Positions 5,916-5,947 of a stretch of 5,947 bases of DNA are shown in pieces; within the stretch, counting starts at the first letter, position 1, and every line of letters starts with the position of its first letter. The DNA is taken from positions 1-5,947 of the forward strand of contig CAYYZW010000231.1 in NCBI GenBank assembly GCA_964476375.1, given 5' to 3'. This DNA is from SAT2750 sp964476375. GTDB taxonomy: Bacteria; Planctomycetota; Planctomycetia; Pirellulales; Pirellulaceae. The position numbers and the translations under genes were made by a program. The notes under the pieces are model-generated. The model saw nothing but the letters and a program-made list of their open reading frames with translations. It was not told the DNA's origin and ran no database searches.

Positions 5916-5947
5916 GCTCCCGTGGCGCAACTGGATAGCGCATCGGT
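5916..5947 (+). tRNA. 5' part of a tRNA, probably tRNA-Arg, cut by window edge
   Basis: The last 32 bases fold as a tRNA 5' half. GCTCCCG (5916-5922) is the acceptor strand and TG fills positions 8-9. GCGC (5925-5928) pairs with GCGC (5938-5941) around the D-loop AACTGGATA, which carries the conserved GG. A26 and the start of an anticodon stem, TCGGT, follow. The TGGCGCAA...TGGATAGCGCAT pattern is typical of tRNA-Arg, particularly the UCU isoacceptor, but the anticodon lies outside the window, so the identity is an inference. No clear promoter is visible in the 34-bp gap after ogt. Confidence 0.82.

Overview
The window looks like ordinary chromosome of a planctomycete (phylum Planctomycetota). 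The case rests on family resemblance: a secreted beta-rich protein of the planctomycete surface-protein type (1784-3037), a formylglycine-type sulfatase beside a Tat-exported amidohydrolase, and a very acidic protein with an Arg-rich tail of a kind I associate with that phylum. GC content is moderate to high. I could not run a database search, so the lineage is inferred.

Layout, left to right. (1) Minus strand, 1-1589: a Tat-signal metal-dependent hydrolase of the amidohydrolase-2/COG3618 type (609-1589) is followed within about 35 bases by a sulfatase cut by the left edge (1-573). They look like one transcription unit. (2) A 194-bp divergent spacer (1590-1783) with two small dyads. (3) Plus strand, 1784-3037: a secreted beta-rich protein, closed by a strong intrinsic terminator (3084-3122). 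(4) Plus strand, 3227-4444: a charge-segregated, probably disordered protein with a good candidate sigma-70-type promoter (3146-3174). (5) Minus strand, 4465-5208: an unrecognised soluble protein, convergent with the previous gene across only 20 bp. (6) An 85-bp divergent spacer with a perfect 12-bp palindrome. (7) Plus strand, 5294-5881: an O6-alkylguanine-DNA alkyltransferase (Ogt) with all expected catalytic motifs. (8) Right edge, from 5916: the first 32 bases of a tRNA, probably tRNA-Arg.

Only the sulfatase and amidohydrolase show a clear functional link, plausibly scavenging of sulfated organic substrates outside the cytoplasm. The other genes are single transcription units with apparently unrelated jobs. 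I found no CRISPR array, insertion sequence, phage gene or defence cassette, and no convincing new multi-gene system. The most interesting items are the acidic/Arg-rich protein with a repeated W-x-x-L-A-x-x-L-G motif, the unrecognised 247-residue protein, and dyads or shared short motifs in the divergent spacers.
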